DNA from: an uncultured Fidelibacterota bacterium
GTDB lineage: Bacteria > Fidelibacterota > Marinisomatia > Marinisomatales > TCS55
Length of the DNA: 42,712 nt
Assembly (NCBI GenBank): GCA_913009735.1
Contig: CAJVYU010000013.1
Location: 1-42,712, forward strand
Direction: 5' to 3'
Part shown: piece by piece, positions 9,048 to 17,716 of the stretch
Layout of the letters: each line of letters opens with the position of its first letter
Numbering within the stretch: the first letter of the stretch is position 1
Translations under genes and position numbers: made by a program
The notes under the pieces: generated by a model
What the model was told of the DNA's origin: nothing
Seen by the model: the letters and a program-made list of their open reading frames with translations, nothing else
Databases searched by the model: none

Positions 9048-9856
9048 TACCTGTTCTGTTTGAAATCGGTCCCATTAAGATTTACTCCTTTGGATTCATG
9101 TTGGTGATCGCTTTTTATACCTGTTACTATCTACTGCAGAAAGATATGAAGCGTCTTGGATATGATGTGAAAATTGCTTCTGATATTGTATTTGCCGCTG
9201 CACTGGGTGGGATTCTGGGTTCGAAAGTATACTATTTAATTGAAAATATTGGTCGAGTCATTGACGATCCTTTTGGGATGATATTCAGCGGTTCCGGCTT
9301 GGTGTTCCTCGGCGGACTAATGGGGGGCACTCTGGGTGTAACAATCGTATTACGTAAGCATAATTTGCCATGGATCAAATTTGCCGATATAGTGGCTCCA
9401 CTGCTGATTCTGGGGTATGCCATCGGCAGAGTTGGCTGTTTTCTTGTGGGCGATGACTATGGAATTCCAACGCATTTACCCTGGGGTGTTTCTTTTGAAA
9501 ATGGCCTGCCGCCGTCCATTTATCGTGTCTTTGAATTATATTATCCTTGGGTTGACCTGACAGGCTTTGAACCGGGACTGCTTACCGTACACCCGACTCA
9601 ATTGTACGAGGTGACTGCGGGTTTGGCTATTTTTGCTTTTTTATGGAATCGAAGAACCAAAATAAAGGTATTCGGCAGCTTGTTCTTCACATATCTTATT
9701 TTAGCGGGAGTCGAACGGTTTTCCATTGAATTCATCCGTACCAATGATCATTACATGTTTAATTTGACCGGTGCTCAACTCATTTCTATTTTAATGATTA
9801 TTATCGGTACGGTCGGCTTGTTGCGCCCGGTTTCAAAACCAGAAATAAAATTATAA
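9044..9856 (+). CDS. lgt: Prolipoprotein diacylglyceryl transferase (divergent)
   Basis: A 270-residue inner-membrane enzyme that attaches diacylglycerol to the lipobox Cys of prolipoproteins. It has about seven hydrophobic segments and family landmarks: GPIKIYSFGFM at the start, GSGLVFLGGLMGG, GRVGCFLVGDDYG, VHPTQLYE and RFSIEFIRTND. The ATG at 9044 overlaps the preceding stop (ATGA); an upstream in-frame start at 9026 is less likely. Two key positions differ from E. coli: the His of HGGL is Leu in FLGGL, and the GRxGNFxNxE signature is GRVGCFLVGDDYG. The conserved Arg residues remain. The window encodes several lipoproteins that would be its substrates. Confidence 0.82.
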   Translation: MIPVLFEIGPIKIYSFGFMLVIAFYTCYYLLQKDMKRLGYDVKIASDIVFAAALGGILGSKVYYLIENIGRVIDDPFGMIFSGSGLVFLGGLMGGTLGVTIVLRKHNLPWIKFADIVAPLLILGYAIGRVGCFLVGDDYGIPTHLPWGVSFENGLPPSIYRVFELYYPWVDLTGFEPGLLTVHPTQLYEVTAGLAIFAFLWNRRTKIKVFGSLFFTYLILAGVERFSIEFIRTNDHYMFNLTGAQLISILMIIIGTVGLLRPVSKPEIKL

Positions 9857-9928
9857 TTTTTTTGGTTAAGGGATTGTGAAATAATAACCTTTACAAAATT
9901 GACGAAGTTAATTTGCTTATTTTCAAGG

Positions 9929-9971
9929 TATAAAAGTTGCAAATAGCCACGGTTTATTTAATACTTTTATA
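9929..9971. promoter_or_regulatory. Short inverted repeat upstream of the exported propeller-like gene
   Basis: A perfect 9 bp inverted repeat, TATAAAAGT (9929-9937) and ACTTTTATA (9963-9971), lies 12 bp before the ATG at 9983. It could be an operator or a weak RNA hairpin. The 126 bp gap presumably holds the promoter for 9983, but I cannot pick boxes with confidence. Confidence 0.3.
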
Positions 9972-9982
9972 ACACAGAAAAT

Positions 9983-10846
9983 ATGCAAAAGAGCAAGTCA
10001 AAATGTATAGGTTATTGTGTAACAGTCCCTAAACGCTTGTTCGCTTTCGTCGGGCTTTGGGTGTTATCCCATGCCCAGGTACCTTTTTCACTTATAAACG
10101 AAATACCATATTATGATCTGGATTATAATATGGCACCTATACATATTTCTTATGTTGGTGCAAATAAGTTTGTCATTTTGGATTCCGAATCGCAAGAAAT
10201 TGTGTTAATAGACGAAAATAAGATTATAAACCGTAGCGGTGGTTTCGGACAGGAAGTGGAATCATTTTCAGAACCGTCGGATATGATTGTACAAAATCTG
10301 AAAGTATGGATTAGTGACCGGACTGAAAATTCAATTCAGCAGTTCGACTATTCTTTGAATTATATTGGAATGGTATTATTAGATAAAACGATAGCCGATC
10401 CATTTTATTCCGATATACTCATTGAAAATCCATTTGGTAATCCCTACATCTTTTCCAAAACATACAGTGAAGTCTGGTCACTCGATGAATCGAATTGGCC
10501 GTATATCGATTTAAATCAATATGGTATAGATGGAACGTGTATTATTGATATTTCCACTGACAATTTCGGGAATATTGCATTTCTCACATGTTATAATGAA
10601 ATGATGATGTTTAATCGCTATGGACGCCTTATGAAACGGGTCAGAATTGAATTAGCTGATCCTGTGTTTATGTTCAATTTGAATTATGAATGGCTTGTGT
10701 TGAATGCAAAGGGAATGGTAAATAATCTTGACGGTGATTTATTAGTAAATATTGAGTTAAGGGATAATGAAATGATTTATGATGTTGATGTGGCCTTACA
10801 GCATATGACCGTCCTGACGAATCGAAGAATCCTGGTTTATAAATGA
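9983..10846 (+). CDS. Exported protein, beta-propeller-like, unknown function
   Basis: A 287-residue protein. The N-terminus is long and mixed (MQKSKSKCIGYCV), followed by a hydrophobic stretch RLFAFVGLWVLSHAQ that looks like a signal peptide. The mature part repeats a strand pattern such as KFVILDSESQEIVLIDENK, SEPSDMIVQNLKVWISDRTE and IDISTDNFGNIAFLTCYNEM. This resembles NHL or six-bladed-propeller repeats without catalytic residues. It precedes the large outer-membrane protein gene and may belong to the same envelope system. No name is justified. Confidence 0.6.
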   Translation: MQKSKSKCIGYCVTVPKRLFAFVGLWVLSHAQVPFSLINEIPYYDLDYNMAPIHISYVGANKFVILDSESQEIVLIDENKIINRSGGFGQEVESFSEPSDMIVQNLKVWISDRTENSIQQFDYSLNYIGMVLLDKTIADPFYSDILIENPFGNPYIFSKTYSEVWSLDESNWPYIDLNQYGIDGTCIIDISTDNFGNIAFLTCYNEMMMFNRYGRLMKRVRIELADPVFMFNLNYEWLVLNAKGMVNNLDGDLLVNIELRDNEMIYDVDVALQHMTVLTNRRILVYK

Positions 10847-10882
10847 AGAGTCTAATTGGTATTGAACTCATTCTAATAACTG

Positions 10883-10975
10883 TACGACAGGCATTCCCCG
10901 CCTGCCCCATTTGCATAATATTGAAGGGGGCGGGCAGGCTGCCTGTCGTAGTGCAGACAAGAATGTCTGCACTAC
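10883..10975. repeat. Two consecutive hairpin-forming palindromes
   Basis: The first hairpin has arms 10883-10908 and 10926-10950 (TACGACAGGC...GCCTGTCGTA, GC-rich inside). The second is nearly perfect: GTAGTGCAGACA (10948-10959), loop AGAA, TGTCTGCACTAC (10964-10975). They share three bases, so only one may form at a time. They separate the propeller-like gene from the large outer-membrane protein gene. The lack of a T-run argues against a standard terminator; dispersed palindrome elements are more likely. Confidence 0.8.
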
Positions 10976-11016
10976 ATCTTAAAAAGCAATATTAGTGCTC
11001 TAGTAGAGTGAACTCA

Positions 11017-14000
11017 ATGATTAATAAGCTGTTATTAAAAATTATGATTTTAACCCCACTTATTTGGGCTCAACCCCATTCCAAGGTCGATTCGTTACAT
11101 ATAATCACAAAACAGGATACAGAGAGAAATGGACTTATGGAATTAAAAATCCCTCAAGTAGTCGGTCCAATGTTTTTGCAATTACCCATGCTGGATTCCC
11201 TCAAGGATAAAATAGTCATGGAAGGTGAAGCAGAAACAAACGTAAAAATTGAATCACCAAAGAATTCGTTCAATGATGTCCTTTCTACGGGAACCATTTA
11301 CAGGTCCATTTCGATTTCGCCATTGGCCGGTTCTGACATGACCGGCGGACTGCGGATGCAGCTCCAGGGACGATTGAGCGAAAACATGCAGATTAACGGT
11401 ATTTTATCCGATGAACAATCACCGATTCAACCGGAAGGAAACACCCAGTCTTTGGAAGAAATTGATCAGATATATATTAATGTGACCCATCCTCAATTTC
11501 AAATAAATGCCGGTGATATAACTTTAGAATATAAATACGGGAAATACAATAATATTAACAGAAGGTTAATAGGCTTAAAGAATAACTTTAATATTGATAA
11601 ATGGTCTGGCTCTGCTGTGTTTGCCGGTTCTAAGGGTCATTATAGGCAAAAGGAATTCAAAGGGTCAGAAGGAAAGCAGGGGCCATATTTTCTTGATTCG
11701 GAATCCGGGAATCGAAATATCGTCGTCCAAGCCGGTACGGAACGAATATGGCTGTACGGCAAACGGCTGACACGGGGAGAGAATTATGATTATACTATTG
11801 ATTACTCTACAGCTGAAATCTTTTTCACTCCCAAGAATCTTATTTATTCAGATTCTGACATCCTGATTGAGTATCAATATACTGATTTTCAATATGCACA
11901 GAATATTACGGGTGGAACTATGAACAGGGAGTTTGGCGAAAGGGGGTCTCTAACATTTTCCTGGTTAAGAGAAAAAGATCAGATTAAAGGTGCTTCCCTG
12001 AACATCTCAGATGAAGACGTTGATTTATTAAAGAGTGCAGGAGATGAAGTGGCAACTCGATCCGGAGTTGTCGAGGATTCTTTAGGGGAATATATTTATG
12101 TTGGAATGGAATATTATGAATATCAACCAAATGATACAATCTATGGCAAACGTTATAATATCACATTTACAAATGATAACGAAAAGGGTCAGTACCGTCG
12201 TTTAATATCTCCAACTGGAAAAATATATTATGAGTATGTACCGAATGATATGAGAAATCGTGGCGATGATCTGTATAGCCCGGTAAAAAACCTGGTGAGC
12301 CCTGTCGAAACACAATTGATTGAGATATCCGGACAATATTATTTATCGGATAATACTGAATTAAAATTATCGACAGCATTCTCCGACTTGGATCAGAATA
12401 TGTTTTCTTCAAAAGATGACAACGATAATTCCGGTTTAGCATATGCATTGAATTTGTCCAATAACACAATCCAATTTGCAGATGGAATGACAATAAAATT
12501 ATTATTGAACAGCTGGCAGGAGAATAAACGGTTTCATCCATTAGAAAGAGCAAGGTCAGCCATGTTTTACCAGGACTGGAATATTGATCCATCCTTCAGG
12601 GGGAGCGAACAATTTAACGAAATTGAAGCAGGACTAAATATGGTGGATGTTGGTAATGGATCCCTTTCAGTCTCTTCGTACAAATATGGTGAGCACTCAT
12701 TAAAAAGGTTTTTTACAACGTTTAACGGGGGAATTCACTATATCCCACTCATGAGTGTTAAAGTGAGTGAAATTAATGGTAAAACAGGTTTTTTCAGGCA
12801 AAGGTACAGTACATTTGAATTTTTACCCGGATCCTGGCATCCTTTTTACGATTATAAATATGAAGAACAGGAAAATGGCCATCGTTTTAATCACCACACC
12901 GTTGGAGTTAAATATGCCAAGGAAAAGTGGAAAGCCTCTCTGGGAATTGGCCGACGATTAGATTACCTGGAATCGGATTCAACGAATAATGAATTAGAAT
13001 TCTGGTCTGAAGGTCTCTTCGGGAGCTTTGATCTGCAGGCGACCAATGTAAATGGTTGGACGCAAGAAATCATTATTCGCCGTCGGATTAAGAACGACAA
13101 ACTCAATAACCAAAATTACAATTTTACATTAGGTCGAATCAGGACTTCATTCAGAAAACCACGGCATCCGTTACGCTGGGATTTGAAAGCAACGATAGAA
13201 GAAACATTTACAGAATCACGGGCGCTGGTTTATGATTCTGTTGGTGTAGGATTGGGAGATTATCGCTTTGATCCTGATTTCAATGAATATATCAAAGATC
13301 CAAATGGCGATTATATTATCTATACGATTTTTACCGGTGATCGATATCCAACGACCAAACTGGACGGTTTGCAGATAGTTGAATTTGATTTTGGCAAATC
13401 CAAACTGCAAAAGTTAAAAGATATTTCACTCAGGTCAGAGATGCGAACTACCGTGGAAGGAAATATTTCTCCTGAAAATACGATATTTAATCCCGGATTA
13501 AATGATACATCATTTTCCCGTTCAAAATGGACTCTGCGGAATGAAATAACGTACCGGCCGGCGAAATCAAATAAACTGCTCAAAGTGTGGCATAGATTAT
13601 TAAGAAATTATGACGGGTTGGATAATCGAGGCCAGGATCTGCGGAAGGATAGGGAATTGGGTGTTGAGTTCAGAAAACCGATTATAAAAGGGTTGACAAG
13701 TGAAATCCAATTCACTCTGCATGATGGTCGGACTGAATCCACTGTTTCTCAGCTTAGGCAGCGAAGTGCCAAGGGCTTTTGGCTGAATGGAGCAGCAAAA
13801 TGGCGTTATGACCAATGGTTGCTTGAAGGAGCGGTGCAATATGGAAAAGATAAGGGAAGTCATCGTGACATTGATTTTTCTGCTCGTGCAGTAGGCCTTC
13901 GTATTGATGTGTTAAGATTCATCGGAACAAAAGGACGGGTTCATTCCCGCCTGGAGTGGTTTCAAGCGGGTACAGACGTTGATATGTTATCTTTACCGCC

Positions 14001-14166
14001 GGAAGCATTAAACGGTTTGGCACTTGGACAAACTATTCGGTCAAATATCCAGGGACAGATCATGATCAGGAGAGGTATTTCGCTGAATATAACCATGAAT
14101 TATATTTCTGACCAAAGATATGATCAATTCATTACATTGAATGGAGAGGTTCGTGCGTATTTCTAA
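11017..14166 (+). CDS. Very large outer-membrane beta-barrel protein, unknown function
   Basis: About 1049 residues from ATG 11017; a GTG at 11008 would add three residues. A signal peptide ends near WAQP. The rest is beta-strand-rich with few Cys and many aromatic strand ends. The C-terminus (GEVRAYF) ends in Phe, as outer-membrane barrel sorting signals do. Around 230-290 lies a conserved-looking segment, AGTERIWLYGKRLTRGENYD then YTIDYSTAEIFFTP, of a type I recall from large surface proteins of FCB bacteria; the family name escapes me. Its 3' end overlaps the Omp85-like gene, implying coexpression and perhaps assembly by or with that barrel. Secretion, adhesion or envelope assembly roles are all open. 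Confidence 0.7.
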   Translation: MINKLLLKIMILTPLIWAQPHSKVDSLHIITKQDTERNGLMELKIPQVVGPMFLQLPMLDSLKDKIVMEGEAETNVKIESPKNSFNDVLSTGTIYRSISISPLAGSDMTGGLRMQLQGRLSENMQINGILSDEQSPIQPEGNTQSLEEIDQIYINVTHPQFQINAGDITLEYKYGKYNNINRRLIGLKNNFNIDKWSGSAVFAGSKGHYRQKEFKGSEGKQGPYFLDSESGNRNIVVQAGTERIWLYGKRLTRGENYDYTIDYSTAEIFFTPKNLIYSDSDILIEYQYTDFQYAQNITGGTMNREFGERGSLTFSWLREKDQIKGASLNISDEDVDLLKSAGDEVATRSGVVEDSLGEYIYVGMEYYEYQPNDTIYGKRYNITFTNDNEKGQYRRLISPTGKIYYEYVPNDMRNRGDDLYSPVKNLVSPVETQLIEISGQYYLSDNTELKLSTAFSDLDQNMFSSKDDNDNSGLAYALNLSNNTIQFADGMTIKLLLNSWQENKRFHPLERARSAMFYQDWNIDPSFRGSEQFNEIEAGLNMVDVGNGSLSVSSYKYGEHSLKRFFTTFNGGIHYIPLMSVKVSEINGKTGFFRQRYSTFEFLPGSWHPFYDYKYEEQENGHRFNHHTVGVKYAKEKWKASLGIGRRLDYLESDSTNNELEFWSEGLFGSFDLQATNVNGWTQEIIIRRRIKNDKLNNQNYNFTLGRIRTSFRKPRHPLRWDLKATIEETFTESRALVYDSVGVGLGDYRFDPDFNEYIKDPNGDYIIYTIFTGDRYPTTKLDGLQIVEFDFGKSKLQKLKDISLRSEMRTTVEGNISPENTIFNPGLNDTSFSRSKWTLRNEITYRPAKSNKLLKVWHRLLRNYDGLDNRGQDLRKDRELGVEFRKPIIKGLTSEIQFTLHDGRTESTVSQLRQRSAKGFWLNGAAKWRYDQWLLEGAVQYGKDKGSHRDIDFSARAVGLRIDVLRFIGTKGRVHSRLEWFQAGTDVDMLSLPPEALNGLALGQTIRSNIQGQIMIRRGISLNITMNYISDQRYDQFITLNGEVRAYF

Positions 14167-15502
14167 AATATTAATCTTATTGCAAATATCGATATTGTTT
14201 GGGCAAAATGTTTCTTTAACTGTAGATGAGAATACGTTTCTAAATCAACATATTGATTCAGTAAAATATGTTTTATCAAACCAGCTAATCTATCGTGGGT
14301 ATTTTGGCGGAAAAATGGTGTTGACTGAGCATAATCAAGAAGGATTAACATATAATTTCATTAATGAATCAAAAGTGATTGATGATATATCATTTAATCA
14401 TTCTATTTCGATCAACAACAATATTTTAGAAAAAATCTTTTCACCGTTGTATAAAATGGATTATACTAAATCTGCAGGACAATTTGTCCGGAAGATTCGT
14501 TCCAGCTATCCATTTATTCCAGAAGATGTAAAAATACAATTTGGTCGAATTGAACACGAGCGGCTGGGTGCCTTAATTGATTTTACACCGGATTTCAATA
14601 GTCATTTTTCAGGTATTATAGGTGCAATTCAAAATGATGAAAAAAAGTGGGATTATTCAGGCGAAATCGATATACGACTCGAAAATACGTGGAAAACTGC
14701 AAGTACTACTGACATTATCTGGAAACGACAAAATGAAAAATCACAGTACACAAGATTCATGCATGAAGAACCATATCCATTTGGATTACCCTTTGGTGTG
14801 AAATTTGAATTTCTGCAGGATTTTCGTGATGGGAACTATGTTTTGAATAAAACTTATGGTGCTTTTTCAGTGACAAATAATTCAGGAAAATGGTATTTTG
14901 GAGGCAGTAAAGAAGAATTAGCACCCACAACAAAGGGAGATTCTTCAGGAATTAAACCTTTTCGCTCTGATTTACTCAGTATCACATTTACGGGCGATAA
15001 TAGAAACGACAGGTGGCTGCCCAGAAAAGGATCATTTTTAGATGTGAGTACTGAAATCGGAGAAATAAATAAAAAAGGATTAACATTTAGATTTGATATA
15101 CTATTTGAAAAATTATTTTCATTATCTAATTATATTTCCTTCCAAATGAAATTCCGGAATAGTGGTGTGTGGAATTCAGGTGAAATTGACAGCGTTTATG
15201 TCGGACAATTGATCCGATATGGCGGTCATAATTCCATAAGAGGTTATCAGGAAGATATTTTCAGGGATGATTTTGTCTCCGTGAATAATTTTAATATTTT
15301 ATTCATCCCAAATAATAATATGCAGTTGTACACATTTGCCGATGTGGCATTCAACGATGAGTTTACAATCAAATATTCCAGAGGATTCGGTTTACGTCAA
15401 CGAACGCGAAATTCAGTGATTGAAATCAGTTTTGGCTGGCCAAGGGATGAGGCTTTCTCTGCCGGAAAAGTTCATGTTAAATTCACAAGCTTATTAGACT
15501 GA
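14153..15502 (+). CDS. Omp85-superfamily outer-membrane protein (BamA/TamA-like barrel)
   Basis: About 449 residues. Two starts are possible: ATG 14141, which overlaps the upstream gene by 26 bp, or GTG 14153, which has GGAGAGG at good spacing; I prefer GTG. The signal peptide is KILILLQISILFG. The C-terminal half carries the Omp85 hallmark GGHNSIRGYQED, equivalent to the (V)RGF/RGY loop-6 motif, and an earlier surface-antigen-type segment DNRNDRWLPRKGSFLDVS. The N-terminal ~150 residues could hold at most one or two POTRA-like domains, far fewer than BamA. Family members insert barrels or translocate polypeptides. Coupling to the 1049-residue protein suggests that protein as a client, which is inference. 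Confidence 0.82.
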   Translation: MRISKILILLQISILFGQNVSLTVDENTFLNQHIDSVKYVLSNQLIYRGYFGGKMVLTEHNQEGLTYNFINESKVIDDISFNHSISINNNILEKIFSPLYKMDYTKSAGQFVRKIRSSYPFIPEDVKIQFGRIEHERLGALIDFTPDFNSHFSGIIGAIQNDEKKWDYSGEIDIRLENTWKTASTTDIIWKRQNEKSQYTRFMHEEPYPFGLPFGVKFEFLQDFRDGNYVLNKTYGAFSVTNNSGKWYFGGSKEELAPTTKGDSSGIKPFRSDLLSITFTGDNRNDRWLPRKGSFLDVSTEIGEINKKGLTFRFDILFEKLFSLSNYISFQMKFRNSGVWNSGEIDSVYVGQLIRYGGHNSIRGYQEDIFRDDFVSVNNFNILFIPNNNMQLYTFADVAFNDEFTIKYSRGFGLRQRTRNSVIEISFGWPRDEAFSAGKVHVKFTSLLD

Positions 15503-15503
15503 T

Positions 15504-15679
15504 ATTATGAGGGCTTTGCAAAACCTACTACACAAATTAAAAAGAGTAAAATTCCGTCCGCCAGTCGGCGGATTGGAAAACGTGTTCATAGCTTCACTAT
15601 TAACTACGTTTCCCGCCTTAATCAAACAAATTTTACTTCTTTTTTATTCACACATTAGGTTTCGCAAAGCCCTCATTAT
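15504..15679. mobile_element. MITE-like inverted-repeat element, copy 1, with 5 bp target duplication
   Basis: A 166 bp element (15509-15674) has terminal inverted repeats GAGGGCTTTGCAAAACCTA and TAGGTTTCGCAAAGCCCTC. It is flanked by ATTAT on both sides (15504-15508 and 15675-15679). The interior matches copy 2 at 31903-32062, with CACAAATTAAAAAG, TATTAACTnCnTTTCCCGCCTTAATCA and TTCACACATnAGGTTT in common. Copy 1 carries an extra CCGCCAGTCGGCGG palindrome. No transposase is encoded. Removing the element and one duplication leaves a stop-to-start spacing of a few bases between the Omp85 and DUF4837 genes, so insertion pushed apart a formerly compact operon. Confidence 0.85.
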
Positions 15680-16685
15680 GAAAAAAATAATTACGATATT
15701 ATCCATCAGCACATTATTATTCATGACCGGTTGTGGTAAGCGTACGGCCATGGGTGCCGATGATGAATTGATTGTCCTTGCTGCTCTTGAAGATAGGGGA
15801 GCAGCTCTGTCAATTCTCGGAAAAATATTTAGTGACACACTTTACACTCCTGCTCCTGAACCGTATTATAAAGCGAAATTTGTTCTGCCCGGTGAAATTG
15901 AAAAGATTAGAAATCATCCAAACCTTATCGTCATTTCAGTGAATAATGACCTGACAAACCCCGGGACAAGACTGGTAAAACAGATATTACCGGAAAAAAC
16001 ATATGCTGCTTCAAAAAACAGTCAAAAGTCATTCATTATATCAAAAGATGTATACGCTAAAAAACAAACAATGCTTGTAATTAGCGGTTCTTCTACAGAA
16101 GAACTGGTGGAAAAAGCGCAAGAAATCGGTAAAAAAATATACAATCAGTTTGACCAACAATTCATTGATCGTCAGAGCAGATTTTTGTTTAACCGGGCGC
16201 GGAAGAAAGAACTGGAAGAAAAAATATTTAATCAGTTCGGTTTTGGATTGAAAATACCGTGGGGGTTTATTGTTGTAAAAGATAGTGCCGATGCAAAATT
16301 ATTCTGGATAGGAAAGGAAAATCCATTTCGCTGGATTGTCGTTCACTGGGAAGACGGTATGGTCATCAAGGATCAGGAGGACGCTGAGCGTTTTTCGAGA
16401 CAAATCCCAAAACGATTTTTTAACCATATTCGTTATGTCGATTATAAGTTTAGTACAAAACCGGTCATTTTCAGTGATTGGTCCGGCTGGCGTGTAACCG
16501 GCTTGTGGGAATCTGTTAAGGAAGCGCAGGGTGGCCCTTTTATTGCGTATACTTTTTATGATGGTATTACAGATCGTACATATTATATCCAAACATTGAT
16601 TTTCAATCCGGGTTTAGATAAATATTTGCTTTTGCGCCGGTTGGATATCATTGCACAAACATTTTATGTGGAAAAAGACGAATAA
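15678..16685 (+). CDS. DUF4837 family lipoprotein
   Basis: 335 residues from ATG 15678. An ORF-extending start at 15507 lies in the mobile element and is rejected. The signal peptide is followed by a lipobox LLFMTGC, giving a lipidated Cys near residue 17. The mature sequence, including DDELIVLAALEDRGAALSIL, KFVLPGEIEKIRNHPNLIVI and FRWIVVHWEDG, fits DUF4837, a family of FCB-group lipoproteins with no established function. Its ATG overlaps the right target duplication of the upstream mobile element, so the insertion may have changed its ribosome site or promoter. Position after the Omp85 gene suggests an envelope-biogenesis role. Confidence 0.82.
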   Translation: MKKIITILSISTLLFMTGCGKRTAMGADDELIVLAALEDRGAALSILGKIFSDTLYTPAPEPYYKAKFVLPGEIEKIRNHPNLIVISVNNDLTNPGTRLVKQILPEKTYAASKNSQKSFIISKDVYAKKQTMLVISGSSTEELVEKAQEIGKKIYNQFDQQFIDRQSRFLFNRARKKELEEKIFNQFGFGLKIPWGFIVVKDSADAKLFWIGKENPFRWIVVHWEDGMVIKDQEDAERFSRQIPKRFFNHIRYVDYKFSTKPVIFSDWSGWRVTGLWESVKEAQGGPFIAYTFYDGITDRTYYIQTLIFNPGLDKYLLLRRLDIIAQTFYVEKDE

Positions 16686-16762
16686 TAGACATGGGTATAA
16701 CATTTTCTGTGTCTCTGTAACAATTGAAAATGCAAGTAGGAGCACCATATAACAAACAAGTC

Positions 16763-16830
16763 ACCTTGAGAAGGTGGTATGTAAAATTTAGTAATCTACT
16801 CAATGCGCATTTTTCCCACCTTCTCAAGGT
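16763..16830. repeat. Perfect 15 bp inverted repeat
   Basis: ACCTTGAGAAGGTGG (16763-16777) and CCACCTTCTCAAGGT (16816-16830) are exact reverse complements separated by 38 bases. Each arm is itself partly palindromic (CACCTTgaGAAGGTG). It lies 22 bp before the ATG of the sugar-nucleotide reductase. It is probably a dispersed palindrome; a regulatory hairpin for the glycosyltransferase operon is also possible. Confidence 0.75.
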
Positions 16831-16852
16831 AGGAACTAATTTATAACGACTT

Positions 16853-17716
16853 ATGAAAAAAGTATTAGTAACCGGTGCGTTAGGACAATTGGGAGAATCC
16901 CTCCATCTGAAGGGATATGTAACTATTGAAACTGATATTATTCATGACGAAACAAAGAAAAATTATGCCATACTGGATATTTCAAATGAAGAGCAGGTTA
17001 AACATTTATTGGATAGTGAAAAACCGGATATTATTGTCCATTTGGCGGCCATGACGAATGTAGACGGATGTGAACTGAATCCTGATCAGGCACAGATGAT
17101 AAACGTACAGGGTACCGTAAATTTATTAAACCATTTTGACGGTAAATTTGTATTGATCTCCTCTGATTATGTATTTGATGGTGAAGATGGGCCTTACAGT
17201 GAAGAAGATGAAGTGAACCCAATCAATATTTATGGACAAACAAAGTTAGATGCTGAGGGAAAAGTCCGGGAATTATCCAATAACTGGATTATTATTAGGA
17301 CCAATGTTGTTTGGAACATCGGTGGTGATTATAAAGCGAGCTTTGCAGATTGGGTTGTGGAGGAATTAAAAAATAATAGAAAAATACGAATAGTTGAGGA
17401 TCAATGGAATAATCCTGCCTGGACGGTAGATTTGAGCAGAGTGATTGAACAGTTAATACAGTTTGATGCAAAAGGAGTTTACCATTATGGAAGTGCAGAC
17501 ATATTAAATCGTTATGAATTTGCGTGTCTTATTGCTAACGTTTATGAATTGAACGATAGCTTGATTGAACCAATAACAACAAAAGAATTGAACCAACCGG
17601 CGAAACGGCCGTTAAAATGCGGACTTAAAACAGACAAAATAAAAAAGGATTTTAATATTTTACCCTCAAAAACTCACTTGGACATTAAAGAAGCCAAGAT
17701 GCATACAATACAATGA
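16853..17716 (+). CDS. rfbD: dTDP-4-dehydrorhamnose reductase-like sugar-nucleotide reductase
   Basis: A 287-residue extended short-chain dehydrogenase. The NAD(P)-binding loop is TGALGQLG at the N-terminus. HLAAMTNVDGCELNP, SSDYVFDGEDGPYSE and the catalytic YGQTKLDAE (Tyr-x3-Lys) match RmlD/RfbD, which makes dTDP-L-rhamnose from dTDP-4-keto-L-rhamnose. No rfbA, rfbB or rfbC is in the window, so a related reductase of another dTDP sugar remains possible. The stop overlaps the next start by 4 bp. The downstream glycosyltransferases imply use in envelope glycan assembly. Confidence 0.82.
   Translation: MKKVLVTGALGQLGESLHLKGYVTIETDIIHDETKKNYAILDISNEEQVKHLLDSEKPDIIVHLAAMTNVDGCELNPDQAQMINVQGTVNLLNHFDGKFVLISSDYVFDGEDGPYSEEDEVNPINIYGQTKLDAEGKVRELSNNWIIIRTNVVWNIGGDYKASFADWVVEELKNNRKIRIVEDQWNNPAWTVDLSRVIEQLIQFDAKGVYHYGSADILNRYEFACLIANVYELNDSLIEPITTKELNQPAKRPLKCGLKTDKIKKDFNILPSKTHLDIKEAKMHTIQ

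Noticed and set aside
15507-15677. N-terminal extension of the DUF4837 protein from 15507
   Set aside because: These codons lie in the inverted-repeat element; the lipoprotein signal starts cleanly at 15678.
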